Assembly: GCA_029060725.1 (NCBI GenBank)
Contig: JAIDTL010000135.1
Location: forward strand, 27,869-91,868
Reading direction: 5' to 3'
From: Muribaculaceae bacterium
Lineage (GTDB): Bacteria > Bacteroidota > Bacteroidia > Bacteroidales > Muribaculaceae
Length of the DNA: 64,000 bases
Made by a program: the position numbers and the translations under genes. The notes under the pieces are model-generated. The model was given only the letters and a program-made list of their open reading frames with translations. It had not been told where the DNA came from and made no database searches. How positions within the stretch are numbered: position 1 is the stretch's first letter; each line of letters opens with the position of its first letter. Of the stretch, positions 54,904 through 64,000 are shown piece after piece.

Positions 54904-57342
54904 ATGACAAGAATGAGCAAGATAGCATTGTTGCTGCTGACTTTAGCAACTGCCTCTCCTGCAATTGCACAGAATCTGAGAGTGAAAGGTTTAGTCTGTG
55001 ACTCCATAGGCAATCCGGAAAGCTTTGCCACATTAAGAGTATTCCTTCTTCCTGACACCATAAAGCCAAAGGCAACCGGAACTGCCAACGAAGAGGGTTC
55101 TTTCAACATTAAACTTCCTCAGGAAGGTAGCTACCGAGTAAATATATTGTCATTCGGCAAGCAAGACCTCAACAAAGACATCGCCGTCACCAATGAGTAT
55201 CCCACTGTAGATCTTGGTAAAATGACAATGACCGAGCAAACCAATCTTCTCCAAGAAGTTACAGTGACAGCCCAGCGTCCCCTCGTCACGAAGGAAATTG
55301 ACCGCATCGGTTATGATGTTCAGGCTGATGATGAAGCCAAGACTTCACAACTCGACGAAATATTGAAGAAGGTGCCCCTCGTAAGCGTTGATCCGGATGG
55401 AACCATAAAGATCAAAGGCTCAACAGACTTCAAGGTATATAAAAACGGACGTCCGAACAATTCCTTCTCACGCAATGCCAAAGATATCTTTAAGGCAATT
55501 CCGGCTTCAATGATAAAAAAGATTGAAGTGATCACAGATCCGGGAGCTCGGGAGGACGCCGAAGGAACTACGGCAATCCTTAATATTGTGACGATGGAAA
55601 ACACCGTCATCAAAGGTGTGATGGGAAATGTCAGGCTTTCCTTCTCGAGATATGACGACTATCCCTCCGGCAGCGCATGGCTACAGACCCAGATAGACAA
55701 GGTCAACCTATCATTATATGGGGGCTATTCTAACATATCCAAAAGAAAACAAAAGTATAAATCGGAATCTCTGATGAAATATGATGATTCCGGGAATGAA
55801 ATGCGCTCTGAAAGCACCGGCGAGAGCCAGGGAGGGTTAGGCTATTTCGGAGTCGAAGGGAGTCTTGAGTTAGATACTCTCAACCTGATCACAGCAGAAT
55901 TTAACGGCTATACCTACTCGCTAAAGAGCAACTCCTTTGCATTTAACTCTATGACAAGCGGAGCCGGAAATCTCATATACTCATACCACAACAACTATAC
56001 ATCGAATCCAAATAGCTACTTCGATATCGATGGAAGCTTCAACTATCAGCGTTCCACTCGAAAAAAGGGAGAGACACTGACTTTATCTTACAGAGTATCT
56101 TCGACCAACCAAAGGCAACACAGTATATCAGAATATGAAGATGAACTCAATATGCCTGTTCCCTACACTGGAACTTCAAACGATTTTACACTTGATTTCA
56201 TAGAGCATACAGGGCAATTTGACTGGACACGCCCAATCAACGATCTAAATAAGTTTGATGTAGGCTTGAAATATATCAACCGCAACAACCATTCTATCAA
56301 CGATCAAGACTATTTCGGCTATCAGAAACTACATTCCGACTTCATACACAACACCCAAGTATTCGCTCTCTATTTTGATTACCGTCTGAAATGGAAAAAG
56401 TTTGGCGCACGCGCCGGACTCAGATATGAGTTTTCACGCCTTGCTGCGAAATATCGCGACGAAAGTAATGAGCCATTCAGCAGCAACCTCAACGACTGGG
56501 TGCCAAATGCAGCCATTTCATACGATATAAATGATGCCAACACCTTGAAGTTGTCTTATTCAACCCGCATCAATCGCCCGGGTATCAGCCAGCTGAATCC
56601 GGCAGTAATAGAAACGCCTAACAGCATTTCATCGGGAAATCCTGACTTGGGTTCGTCGCATTTTCAATCGTTAAATCTAAACTATAATCTCATAGGACGC
56701 AAATTCAGTCTTGACTTCAGCACTTCATACAGTTTTGTCAATAATGCGGTAATCTCTGTGCAAGAGTTGCTTTCGGGAGACATCATAAAGTCGGGATATG
56801 CTAATTCAGGACATAATAAATGGTTTAACATCGCTATGTGGATGAACTATACTCCATGGAGCAAAACATCTTTTATGCTTAATGCCAACTTAAACTATGC
56901 ATACAGGTCAAATACCTCACTCGACATAACTACATCCGGTTGGGGCGGACATGCGTTCTTTAGAGTGCGTCAACAGCTGCCATGGGATATCGCGCTTTCC
57001 GGCTTCCTGCAATTCTATCGTTCTGCACCGGATTTGTACTCTATTGACAACACCAGAATATCTGATCAGATGTATTATGGATTGGAACTGCAGAAATCAT
57101 TGCTGAAAGAAAAACGACTCAATATATCTTTAAGCATTCAGAATCCATTCGGACATCGAGTCCGCATTTCGGATTCAAGTCCGAGAAATACGGGATATTC
57201 CGGTTATAATAGATATTATAACTATAGAAATGCTAATAACTTCAGTATTTCTGTCAGCTATAGATTCGGGTCGCTTAATGCTTCTGTGAAAAAGACTAAT
57301 AAGTCGATAGATAATGATGATGTGGAGAATAGGAAGAATTAG
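54904..57342 (+). CDS. Outer-membrane barrel protein of TonB-receptor type with carboxypeptidase-like domain
   Basis: 812 residues: signal peptide (ending PAIAQ), a CarboxypepD_reg-like Ig domain (about 25-110), a plug-like segment (about 115-235; LDEILKKVPLVSVDPDG and IEVITDPGAREDAEGTTAILNIVT), and a large beta-barrel of the OMP_b-brl_3 type to the end. It lacks the SusC-specific blocks and has no SusD partner next to it, so it is not called SusC. It may take up a small ligand by TonB; the ligand is unknown. The C-terminus is a basic, polar tail rather than a final aromatic strand. Confidence 0.85.
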   Translation: MTRMSKIALLLLTLATASPAIAQNLRVKGLVCDSIGNPESFATLRVFLLPDTIKPKATGTANEEGSFNIKLPQEGSYRVNILSFGKQDLNKDIAVTNEYPTVDLGKMTMTEQTNLLQEVTVTAQRPLVTKEIDRIGYDVQADDEAKTSQLDEILKKVPLVSVDPDGTIKIKGSTDFKVYKNGRPNNSFSRNAKDIFKAIPASMIKKIEVITDPGAREDAEGTTAILNIVTMENTVIKGVMGNVRLSFSRYDDYPSGSAWLQTQIDKVNLSLYGGYSNISKRKQKYKSESLMKYDDSGNEMRSESTGESQGGLGYFGVEGSLELDTLNLITAEFNGYTYSLKSNSFAFNSMTSGAGNLIYSYHNNYTSNPNSYFDIDGSFNYQRSTRKKGETLTLSYRVSSTNQRQHSISEYEDELNMPVPYTGTSNDFTLDFIEHTGQFDWTRPINDLNKFDVGLKYINRNNHSINDQDYFGYQKLHSDFIHNTQVFALYFDYRLKWKKFGARAGLRYEFSRLAAKYRDESNEPFSSNLNDWVPNAAISYDINDANTLKLSYSTRINRPGISQLNPAVIETPNSISSGNPDLGSSHFQSLNLNYNLIGRKFSLDFSTSYSFVNNAVISVQELLSGDIIKSGYANSGHNKWFNIAMWMNYTPWSKTSFMLNANLNYAYRSNTSLDITTSGWGGHAFFRVRQQLPWDIALSGFLQFYRSAPDLYSIDNTRISDQMYYGLELQKSLLKEKRLNISLSIQNPFGHRVRISDSSPRNTGYSGYNRYYNYRNANNFSISVSYRFGSLNASVKKTNKSIDNDDVENRKN

Positions 57343-57346
57343 TTAG

Positions 57347-57402
57347 ACGTTTTACGTTTTACGTTGGACGTTAGACGTTGGACGTTGGACGTTGGACGTT
57401 GA
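57347..57402. repeat. Eight 7-bp tandem repeats
   Basis: ACGTTTT twice, then ACGTTGG-type units six times, without spacing errors. It begins 4 bp after the barrel gene stop and ends 8 bp before the terminator hairpin. Confidence 0.85.
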
Positions 57403-57410
57403 AATAAAAA

Positions 57411-57436
57411 CAGCCGGGACATCTAAATCCCGGCTG
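57411..57436. terminator. Bidirectional terminator between convergent genes
   Basis: CAGCCGGGA (57411-57419) pairs with TCCCGGCTG (57428-57436) around 8 nt, with A/T-rich flanks on both sides. It lies between the barrel protein gene and the GH127 gene, which end toward each other. Confidence 0.85.
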
Positions 57437-57461
57437 ACTTTATTATAAAAAATTTATAGTA

Positions 57462-59831
57462 TTATGGATGGAGGAGGCGGACGTGGTAGATGCCTCCGGA
57501 AGCCTTGCCTTTCTCAGTCAGGAACTTGACATTGACTGTCTTTTTGCCTTTGACAAGTTCTGCCGGAATTTTATATTCTTCATCGACGAAACCATTCTTG
57601 TTCCATTTGCCAACATTGTCGACTGAAGCGAGAGGTGTTTCATCTACAAGGATCGACATGTTTCCAATTCCGTTTTCGTTGCCCCAGTATCTTACCCGAA
57701 GAGTCAGATCATCGCGGTCGCCTGTATTCATGACATAAGAGAAGAATCCGCCGTTGGAAGCATCGCGCCAGGGCTCACCATTGAAGTTGCCGCTTGACGA
57801 TCTTTCTGACTTCATCTGATGGTCTGCCTCAGGCTGCTGCTCGCCGGTGTTGACAGCGTCGACAGTACGGCCATCAAGAGCAAGTCTCATTTCTTCGTCG
57901 CGACGAGCGTCTTGCTGATATGAGGCATATTCTTTTGGCGACATTGAAAGGAAATACAGAGTGTAACGGGAATCATGGATACCATTAAACGGCTCGAGAA
58001 CCACATTTTTACCTCCGTTTTCAAAGATACCGTTTGTAGTGTAAGTCAAACCACCTTCAACATCCGGCTTAAGGGCATTCAGTTTCTTTACAATATCCTT
58101 TCTATTTCCAATCAGTAGCGGAGTATCAAAAACTGACACGAGCGGGCCTCCTGCTATATGCCCCCAACGATGATCACCAGCCACCAAACCGGGCATCGGC
58201 ACATCAGACTGAAGACGAGCGGCAAGAACAATCGGACCTCTTACTACACTTACGTAGCTCGGAAGATAATTCAATTCCTCAACCTCTACATGCATAGGCA
58301 ATGACATCTCAACCACATCACCATCTTTCCATTCTCTATTGAGTGCTATGTAAGATGACGGATTAGACTTTACATTTACCTTCTTGCCATTGACTTTAAC
58401 AACAGGATTCACACACCAACCCGGGTGACGGAGATTGAGAGTGAATGTGCTTGGGTTATCTACTCCAACAACTATCTTAGTTGCTTCTTCTTGAGGGAAA
58501 TTGTTGGTTTGGGTAAGTTTAATGCCTTTATCTTTCCAATTGAGTTCGGAAGGTATAAAAAGATTTACCCAAAGAGAGTCGCCTGAATGAGTATAAATAA
58601 ACTGGCCATACTTACCATGATTCTCCATACCGGTTCCGACACAGCACCACATGGCACTGTTAGGCTGCGAGTATACGCGATAATGACCGGGACGCGCAGG
58701 GGTGAAGTAGACATACCCACCATGCTCGGGATGCTGTGTGGAAAGTATATGATTGTAGACTGCACGCTCATAGAAATCAGCATATTTGGCATCAGGATTC
58801 ATTCGGAACAAGCCTTCGGTAAGCTTCATCATATTGTTTGTGTTGCAAGACTCCGGACCCTCTCGGTCATCAACATAGCTTTTTGCATCAGCTGCAGAAG
58901 CGAAATGTTCGCGGCGACTGTTGCCACCGAATGACAGTGAGCGATTGTTGACAACTGTATCCCAGAAGAAATCGGCAGTCTTGTGGTACTCCTCGTCGCC
59001 GGAAACTTCTGACACACGTTGATAACCGACTACCTTCGGGACCTGAGTGTTGGCATGCATATTGTCAAGACGGTCAAGTCCATTATGAAGATTATCGTAA
59101 AGGGCATGATGAGTGAAGCGCTTTGCTGCATTCAGATATTTCTCATTGCCTGTGATTGCGTATGCATCGGCAAAAACCTCATTCATACCACCAAACTCAT
59201 TGCCAAGCATACCTTCCATCTGCTGGTCGGAAAGATTCGAGATAAGATCAGCACCCCAATCACAGAGATTTAGGAACATGTTGAGAGCAGGTTTTGAGCC
59301 TGTATAGACCCAAGCATCGCGCAGACCCGCATACATTTTGTGGACATTATACCAAGGCACCCAATAATCCCACACCTTTCCTCCGTTGCCTTTACGGATT
59401 TCTTCCCATAGCACATCGCCATTAGGGACACCACCGATATAGCCATCGTTGCGGGCAGCGGCGCAAAGAGCAAGTTGAGAAATAACATAATCCAAACGAT
59501 CTTTCAGACGCTGATCGCCGGTAGCGGCATAGTGGATGGCAAGAGCTGTAATGTAATGTCCACCGACATGCCCGTCAAGACCAGCCCAGTTGGAGAAATC
59601 TGCACCTTTAGGTTCGAGACCTGCTTCCTTGAAATAAGGAGCGAGCAAACGATCTGTATCGTAGCTGAGAAGCGTTTCGACGTTAAGATTCATTGCATCT
59701 TTGAAGCGGCTGTCGAGAAGCTTCACGTCTTGCAATGGGAACTCATTGGAGTATAAAGCATCCTGAGCATTGATTGAGAATGGAGCTGCAGTTAAAGCTA
59801 AGCTCAATAAGATTTTTGATATTGTATTCAT
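57462..59831 (-). CDS. GH127 beta-L-arabinofuranosidase-like glycosidase
   Basis: 789 residues with signal peptide (ending SINAQ). The alpha/alpha-barrel of GH127 (formerly DUF1680) is clear: LDGHVGGHYITALAIHYAATG, MLGNEFGGMNEVFADAY, NSRREHFA, EGPESCNTNNMMKLTEGLF and NSAMWCCVGTGMENHGKYG. Compared with the HypBA1 enzyme, the acid/base Glu (in REHF, near 309), the zinc-site Glu and Cys (ESC, near 326-328) and the CC pair (near 395, including the nucleophile Cys) are all present, so it should be active. A C-terminal extension of about 130 residues is beta-rich. Third gene of the GH95-GH43-GH127 operon. Confidence 0.92.
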   Translation of the reverse strand: MNTISKILLSLALTAAPFSINAQDALYSNEFPLQDVKLLDSRFKDAMNLNVETLLSYDTDRLLAPYFKEAGLEPKGADFSNWAGLDGHVGGHYITALAIHYAATGDQRLKDRLDYVISQLALCAAARNDGYIGGVPNGDVLWEEIRKGNGGKVWDYWVPWYNVHKMYAGLRDAWVYTGSKPALNMFLNLCDWGADLISNLSDQQMEGMLGNEFGGMNEVFADAYAITGNEKYLNAAKRFTHHALYDNLHNGLDRLDNMHANTQVPKVVGYQRVSEVSGDEEYHKTADFFWDTVVNNRSLSFGGNSRREHFASAADAKSYVDDREGPESCNTNNMMKLTEGLFRMNPDAKYADFYERAVYNHILSTQHPEHGGYVYFTPARPGHYRVYSQPNSAMWCCVGTGMENHGKYGQFIYTHSGDSLWVNLFIPSELNWKDKGIKLTQTNNFPQEEATKIVVGVDNPSTFTLNLRHPGWCVNPVVKVNGKKVNVKSNPSSYIALNREWKDGDVVEMSLPMHVEVEELNYLPSYVSVVRGPIVLAARLQSDVPMPGLVAGDHRWGHIAGGPLVSVFDTPLLIGNRKDIVKKLNALKPDVEGGLTYTTNGIFENGGKNVVLEPFNGIHDSRYTLYFLSMSPKEYASYQQDARRDEEMRLALDGRTVDAVNTGEQQPEADHQMKSERSSSGNFNGEPWRDASNGGFFSYVMNTGDRDDLTLRVRYWGNENGIGNMSILVDETPLASVDNVGKWNKNGFVDEEYKIPAELVKGKKTVNVKFLTEKGKASGGIYHVRLLHP

Positions 59832-59849
59832 TTGAATTATTATTTCACC

Positions 59850-59872
59850 ATAAAGCGCCTCTCCGAGGCTAC
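59850..59872. repeat. REP-like hairpin between GH43 and GH127 genes
   Basis: ATAAAG followed by GCCTC-TCC-GAGGC (59857-59869), nearly the same as at 8185-8206. As it lies within the operon, it may affect mRNA stability or partial termination between the two genes. Confidence 0.7.
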
Positions 59873-59905
59873 AGAGTTTATGTGATATTACTTTATAGAC
59901 TACAA

Positions 59906-61231
59906 TTATTTATTGAATTTCCAGGAATCGAATTGGAGAAGGTCTGAGCCATTGCCTGTAAAGACGAAATAGAGGTCATGGATTCCATCGCGCTTTATTG
60001 TCTTTGCTTTTTTCTCTGTCCAGTTGCTGCCGGAATAGGCATCCAGAGTAGCAATGAGTTCACCATTAGGAGCATCAAGATGGACTTCGATTTTTGAGCC
60101 CGGTTTGCCGTTGCGGACGCGAGCAGTGAAATCTTTTGCGCCATCGCCAAAATTCACTTCACGGAGCTTGATATAGTCGCCGGGATCTACTTCAGTAACA
60201 TAGACACAATCAATGTTGTCGTAGCCTATATTGATACCTTCTTCCCACGCAATCGTCTCTCCTTGCTGCTTTACGTATGGATTCAGTGGATCAGCACTCT
60301 TGAGCACTCCCCTCTTGTCATGATGCATATAAGGGAGCGAGCCATCTTCATTAAATTCAAAGGGAATGACACTCGTGGTGCGACGCTTGCTATGTGATGT
60401 AGGAAGACCTTCGTCCATATAGAAGAAATACCATTGGCCTTTGTACTCACACATGCCGGTATGATTGCCCATACCACCATGCTCAAATGCCCTCATAAGC
60501 TGCCCTCCATATTTCCAAGGGCCAAGAGGAGAATCTGCCCAAGCCCAGTCGGTAGCCTCCGGACAAAAAGATGCGTATGCGAGATAATATTTGTCGCCAC
60601 GTTTGGCGAGCCAAGGAGCCTCCTCGTAGTCAGGACCAAAAGCTTCCTTATCTTTAATTTCAAACACCTTGATATCACCGTCGTAGCTTATCATATCCTC
60701 GTTGAGCTTGACTGCATATAGGGCATTGTTGCCCCAATACATATATGCCTGTCCATCATCATCAATGAGAACAGTAGGGTCGATATCTTCCCAGCCGTGC
60801 CCACTATAGTTAGTATCTTCGGAATTGATCAAGAATTTCTTTCCACCAAGCGGATTTGTGAAAGGACCGTAAGGGGAATCTGATACGAGCACCGGGATGC
60901 CGAAAGTGGAGGTGTAATAATACCATTTGCCGTTACGGTAAGCCATTTGGGCTGCGTATGCGCAGTCTTTTGTGCCGAATCCTTCGTTGTTGAAAACCGG
61001 AGCATGATGAGTCCAGTTCACCATATCGGTAGTAGTGAAGCAAAGGTATTCACGCATCACGAAGTTATCCGGGTCAGCTGTAATATCATCGCAGCCTGTA
61101 TAAAGATAGAGAGTATCGCCCACAACTACCGGAGCCGGGTCAGGAGTGAAGTGGGTTTGGCAGATGGGATTTTGAGCAACGACTAAAGCCGATGCCAGTA
61201 AGAGAGAGAGTGAGAATAAAGACTTTTTCAT
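59906..61231 (-). CDS. GH43 family glycosidase with C-terminal CBM6-like module
   Basis: 441 residues with signal peptide (ending VVAQ). The five-bladed propeller has [19 protein letters not shown] (catalytic base Asp), [17 protein letters not shown] (Asp) and [17 protein letters not shown] (acid Glu). The last 130 residues ([32 protein letters not shown]) form a CBM6-like sugar-binding domain. GH43 enzymes act on arabinofuranosyl or xylosyl side chains; the subfamily cannot be fixed here. It overlaps the GH95 gene by 4 bp (ATGA). Confidence 0.92.
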   Translation of the reverse strand: MKKSLFSLSLLLASALVVAQNPICQTHFTPDPAPVVVGDTLYLYTGCDDITADPDNFVMREYLCFTTTDMVNWTHHAPVFNNEGFGTKDCAYAAQMAYRNGKWYYYTSTFGIPVLVSDSPYGPFTNPLGGKKFLINSEDTNYSGHGWEDIDPTVLIDDDGQAYMYWGNNALYAVKLNEDMISYDGDIKVFEIKDKEAFGPDYEEAPWLAKRGDKYYLAYASFCPEATDWAWADSPLGPWKYGGQLMRAFEHGGMGNHTGMCEYKGQWYFFYMDEGLPTSHSKRRTTSVIPFEFNEDGSLPYMHHDKRGVLKSADPLNPYVKQQGETIAWEEGINIGYDNIDCVYVTEVDPGDYIKLREVNFGDGAKDFTARVRNGKPGSKIEVHLDAPNGELIATLDAYSGSNWTEKKAKTIKRDGIHDLYFVFTGNGSDLLQFDSWKFNK

Positions 61232-63678
61232 TTTGCACGGGTGATTTTGTAGGTTTGACCGGGGGTTGTGTCGAGATCGTATTCATAGACTTTGAGGAGG
61301 AGAGGATAGGCTTTTGACGTTTCAGAGCTAACTTCGGCATCTGCCATTTTGACCGGGGATAACAAAGGATTTTGAGTTTCACCTTCAGCTACGATCAGGC
61401 CTTCACCTTCAAGAGGCACGTAGGAACGAAGCCTTAGCTTTCCTCCTATGTTGGAATGAATGTTAGCTTCAGAGAGCTGACCTTTGTTCCAATTCATATC
61501 CACCGTATAGTTGCCTCTCGCTTTGAGACCTTTTACTTCACCTTCGCTCCAAGTGTCAGGCAAAGCAGGAAGGAGTTGGACAGCGCCATCGTGGCTCTGC
61601 AAAAGCATTTCAGCGACTCCGGCTGTAAAACCGAAATTGCCGTCGATTTGGAATGGAGGATGAGCATCGAAAAGATTCGGATAAAGACGACCTTCACCTC
61701 CACCGGAATAGTCAATCTGAGCAGAGCCCGGAAGGAGAGTAACAAAATTGTTTATAATCTTGTCGGCATGATTGCCATCAAGGAGACGTGCCCAAAGATT
61801 AAGTTTCCAACCGATGCTCCATCCGGTAGCAGCATCTCCGCGTTGGATGAGGGAATTCTTAGCACCGACGAAAGCATTCGGTGTTGAATTGGGAGTGATC
61901 TGATTTGATGGATATAGTCCATAGAGATGCGATACGTGGCGGTGCTGGTCTTTAGGATCGTCAGCATCAACAGTCCATTCCTGAAGCTGACCGTAGCGAC
62001 CCACTTTCATTGGTTGAAGCTTAGATATTGTGTTCTGAAGTTGAGCTAAGTATTCAGCATCCTCACCGAGGATTTCAGCACATCTCAAAGTATTCTTGAG
62101 AGCATCGAAAGCTATCTGATTGTCCATAGTGCATCCGGCAGTGATCCAACTGCTACCATAGCCGTGTTCGGGCGACATCGAAGGAGCAGTGACAAGATAC
62201 CCTGTACGAGGATCCTCTACCATCGCTGACATATAGAAGTCAGCCGTACCCTTAATGGCAGGATAATACTTTTTCAAAAATTCCTTGTCTCCGGTGTATA
62301 GATAATGATCCCAGAGATGAGTGGCGAGCCAAGCGCCACCATTGGGCCACATGCCGTATCTTGCCATATCGACAGGACCGCAAACACGCCATGCGTCTGT
62401 ATTATGATGAGCTACCCATCCATCTGCCCCATATAGAGTCTTCGCAGTTTCAGCCCCGGTATGGCTGAGGTCTTCTATAAGGTCAAAGAGAGGCTGATGG
62501 CATTCCGAAAGATTGGTCACCTCTGCAGGCCAATAGTTCATCTCTGCATTGATGTTGATAGTATACTTGCTATCCCATGGAGCGTAGTTTGATTCATTCC
62601 ATACACCCTGAAGATTTGCAGGTTGTCCACCTGGTTGGGAAGACGAAATCAAAAGATAACGTCCATATTGGAACAATAGAGCGAGGAGAGAAGGATCATA
62701 ATTGTTTTTGAAATCCGCTACTCTCAAATGAGTCTCTTTATCAGAAGCTCCTGATGAAGGAAGAGTCAGAGAAACTCGGTCGAACTGCTGTTTGTAAGCA
62801 TTAGTATGAGCAGCCGATGCAGAAGCATAGTCCTTCTTCATTGCATTTTTGAGAAGATTTGCCACGATTTTTTCGGGATTTCCGCTTATATCCTTGTAAT
62901 TTATGTAGTTGGTGGCGGATGCAATATAAAGGGTAATATAGTCGGCATCCTCTACATTGAGCATCCCTTCCTTAGCAAAGACCTTACCATTGCTTTTGAC
63001 ACGGATGCCACATTTTGCAGTGAGTCCTGCGGGGATACCCTCATGCTCACGCCCAGGAACGGTGATATCCATTCCCTTACCGTTCATCTTGACAGTGCCA
63101 CCTTCGGGAGTGTCATATTCAAGAGAGATATTGAGAGCCTTGCTTTTGTCGGCTGTAAGATTCACCATTATGACGCCATCAGGAAGTGAGGCGATTGTCT
63201 CACGCTTGAAAGTTACATCCCCGACTTTATAGCTGACTTCAGAAACAGCTTTGGAAATGTCGAGTTGACGGCGATAATCAGTTGCTTCTGCAGCGTGATT
63301 GAAGTTTATGAAAAGAGATCCGAGAGTGAGATAGCACATGCCGTGGTGAGGAGTCATGTAGTACTGATCGATCAGTTTTTCAGCTTCTTTTTCCTTTCCG
63401 GCAAAAATGAGTTGTCGTATTTCCTGAAGATGTTTTAATCCTTCAGGATTATTATTGTTGTGCGGACCTCCAGCCCAGAAAGTCTCATCGTTGAGTTGGA
63501 TACGTTCGCGGTTGACGCCTCCGAAAATCATGGCACCCATACGGGAGTTACCAACCGGGAGAGCTTCGACCCATGCTTCTGCAGGATTGGAGTACCAGAG
63601 GGTGAGATCTTCCGCAGCTTTAGCTGAGATAATACTGACAAGGGTTAGAATTGAAAGTATTAGATTTTTAATTTTCAT
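61228..63678 (-). CDS. GH95 alpha-L-fucosidase or alpha-L-galactosidase
   Basis: 816 residues with signal peptide (ending ISAKA). The GH95 core is clear: [79 protein letters not shown] (the catalytic-site Asn pair), [15 protein letters not shown], and [20 protein letters not shown] with the catalytic Asp. Members remove terminal alpha-1,2-fucose or alpha-L-galactose, for example from xyloglucan or pectin side chains. It is the first gene of the operon and has its own promoter. Confidence 0.93.
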   Translation of the reverse strand: MKIKNLILSILTLVSIISAKAAEDLTLWYSNPAEAWVEALPVGNSRMGAMIFGGVNRERIQLNDETFWAGGPHNNNNPEGLKHLQEIRQLIFAGKEKEAEKLIDQYYMTPHHGMCYLTLGSLFINFNHAAEATDYRRQLDISKAVSEVSYKVGDVTFKRETIASLPDGVIMVNLTADKSKALNISLEYDTPEGGTVKMNGKGMDITVPGREHEGIPAGLTAKCGIRVKSNGKVFAKEGMLNVEDADYITLYIASATNYINYKDISGNPEKIVANLLKNAMKKDYASASAAHTNAYKQQFDRVSLTLPSSGASDKETHLRVADFKNNYDPSLLALLFQYGRYLLISSSQPGGQPANLQGVWNESNYAPWDSKYTININAEMNYWPAEVTNLSECHQPLFDLIEDLSHTGAETAKTLYGADGWVAHHNTDAWRVCGPVDMARYGMWPNGGAWLATHLWDHYLYTGDKEFLKKYYPAIKGTADFYMSAMVEDPRTGYLVTAPSMSPEHGYGSSWITAGCTMDNQIAFDALKNTLRCAEILGEDAEYLAQLQNTISKLQPMKVGRYGQLQEWTVDADDPKDQHRHVSHLYGLYPSNQITPNSTPNAFVGAKNSLIQRGDAATGWSIGWKLNLWARLLDGNHADKIINNFVTLLPGSAQIDYSGGGEGRLYPNLFDAHPPFQIDGNFGFTAGVAEMLLQSHDGAVQLLPALPDTWSEGEVKGLKARGNYTVDMNWNKGQLSEANIHSNIGGKLRLRSYVPLEGEGLIVAEGETQNPLLSPVKMADAEVSSETSKAYPLLLKVYEYDLDTTPGQTYKITRAK

Positions 63679-63706
63679 GAATTATGGGGTTATATTGTTT
63701 TATTTG

Positions 63707-63736
63707 CAAAGTTAACAAGAAAGATTGAAATAGCAA
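63707..63736 (-). promoter_or_regulatory. Promoter of the GH95-GH43-GH127 operon
   Basis: TTG (63734-63736) and TAACTTTG (63707-63714) are 19 bp apart on the minus strand; predicted leader about 20 nt. Confidence 0.65.
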
Positions 63737-63853
63737 GCATTGTAATGTAGCAATATTGTTTGATGAGGGGAATGAGGAATTGGAATTTGTCGCATTTGAG
63801 TTAGAATTTGTATATGGGGCTGTGAATAGCATAGAGCAGGGCTATATACATAG

Positions 63854-63962
63854 AAACCTCAGGCTGAAACCTGAGGTTTTAATGTTACCGATTGACTTTG
63901 TGGGGCGCATGCGGAGCATGCTTTATTACGTTGTTTGCCGCGCGGGGGCGCCGCTTGCGGCG
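63854..63962. repeat. Hairpin and REP-like element near the right edge
   Basis: A 10-bp stem AAACCTCAGG/CCTGAGGTTT with loop CTGAAA (63854-63879) is followed by a REP-like copy (63907-63932, stem GCATGC) and a CGCCGC/GCGGCG palindrome (63949-63962). The stretch from 63679 to the window end holds the GH95 promoter and these elements; no gene is seen. Confidence 0.7.
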
Positions 63963-64000
63963 AAGGCTTGAGTAAGTTGTATTACGGGGCGGGGGCGGGG

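Noticed and set aside
54904..57342. Barrel protein as a SusC homologue of the glycosidase locus
   Set aside because: SusC-specific blocks and a SusD neighbour are missing, and the gene converges on the GH operon behind a terminator.

Overview
The window looks like a chromosomal segment of a gut Bacteroidales, possibly Muribaculaceae (an inference). The evidence is the Bacteroidota promoter signature seen repeatedly (TTG, 19-21 bp, TAnnTTTG), proteins ending in type IX secretion sorting domains, DUF3256, DUF4105, DUF2851 and DUF3467 proteins, an IspG longer than the short proteobacterial form, and GH127/GH43/GH95 glycosidases. Most of the window is ordinary core genome with short operons.

Layout. 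1-8.1 kb: secA (runs off the left edge), then rluB-asnS-DUF4105-phosphatase-like on the minus strand. 8.3-20 kb: gltX, DEAD-box helicase, DUF3256, two T9SS-sorted proteins, an OmpA porin and a large coiled-coil lipoprotein, all minus. 20-25.5 kb: DUF3467-cysS-ispG and rluA-PAP2. 25.6-33.3 kb: an outer-membrane protein and DUF2851 protein, a lipoprotein, dgt, a TPM-domain protein and a LysE-fusion protein. 33.3-37.3 kb: pyrE-SRPBCC-Rieske-like lipoprotein and prmC-recX-comF. 37.5-48.5 kb: an accessory island next to a tRNA(CAT). 49-57.3 kb: a sensor kinase/LytTR regulator pair, two polytopic membrane proteins and an outer-membrane barrel protein. 57.4-63.7 kb: a GH95-GH43-GH127 operon for arabinose- and fucose/galactose-containing plant glycans.

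The accessory island is the most interesting part. An 86-bp stretch containing the 3' end of the tRNA and its terminator is duplicated 7.4 kb away (84 of 86 positions the same). It brackets a 1557-residue protein with an N-terminal PD-(D/E)xK-like domain, a STAND-type NTPase and a long helical C-terminus, the layout of Avs antiphage sensors. It also brackets an AlbA_2/ATPase regulator whose linker is coded by five 11-bp repeats, a unit that is not a multiple of three and so could phase-vary. Just outside lie a broken Abi_2 abortive-infection gene, apparently killed by loss of one 7-bp repeat plus an internal deletion, a leucine-rich-repeat protein, and a second AlbA_2/ATPase protein with 54-bp in-frame linker repeats. 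No integrase is visible.

Other points: two families of intergenic hairpins with compensatory stem changes (REP-like), a recurrent ATTATGA-type spacer repeat, a phosphatase-fold protein that has lost nearly all catalytic residues, a Rieske-fold lipoprotein with Cys in place of His ligands, and a candidate small RNA upstream of the tRNA. Family assignments were made by eye; no database search was possible.
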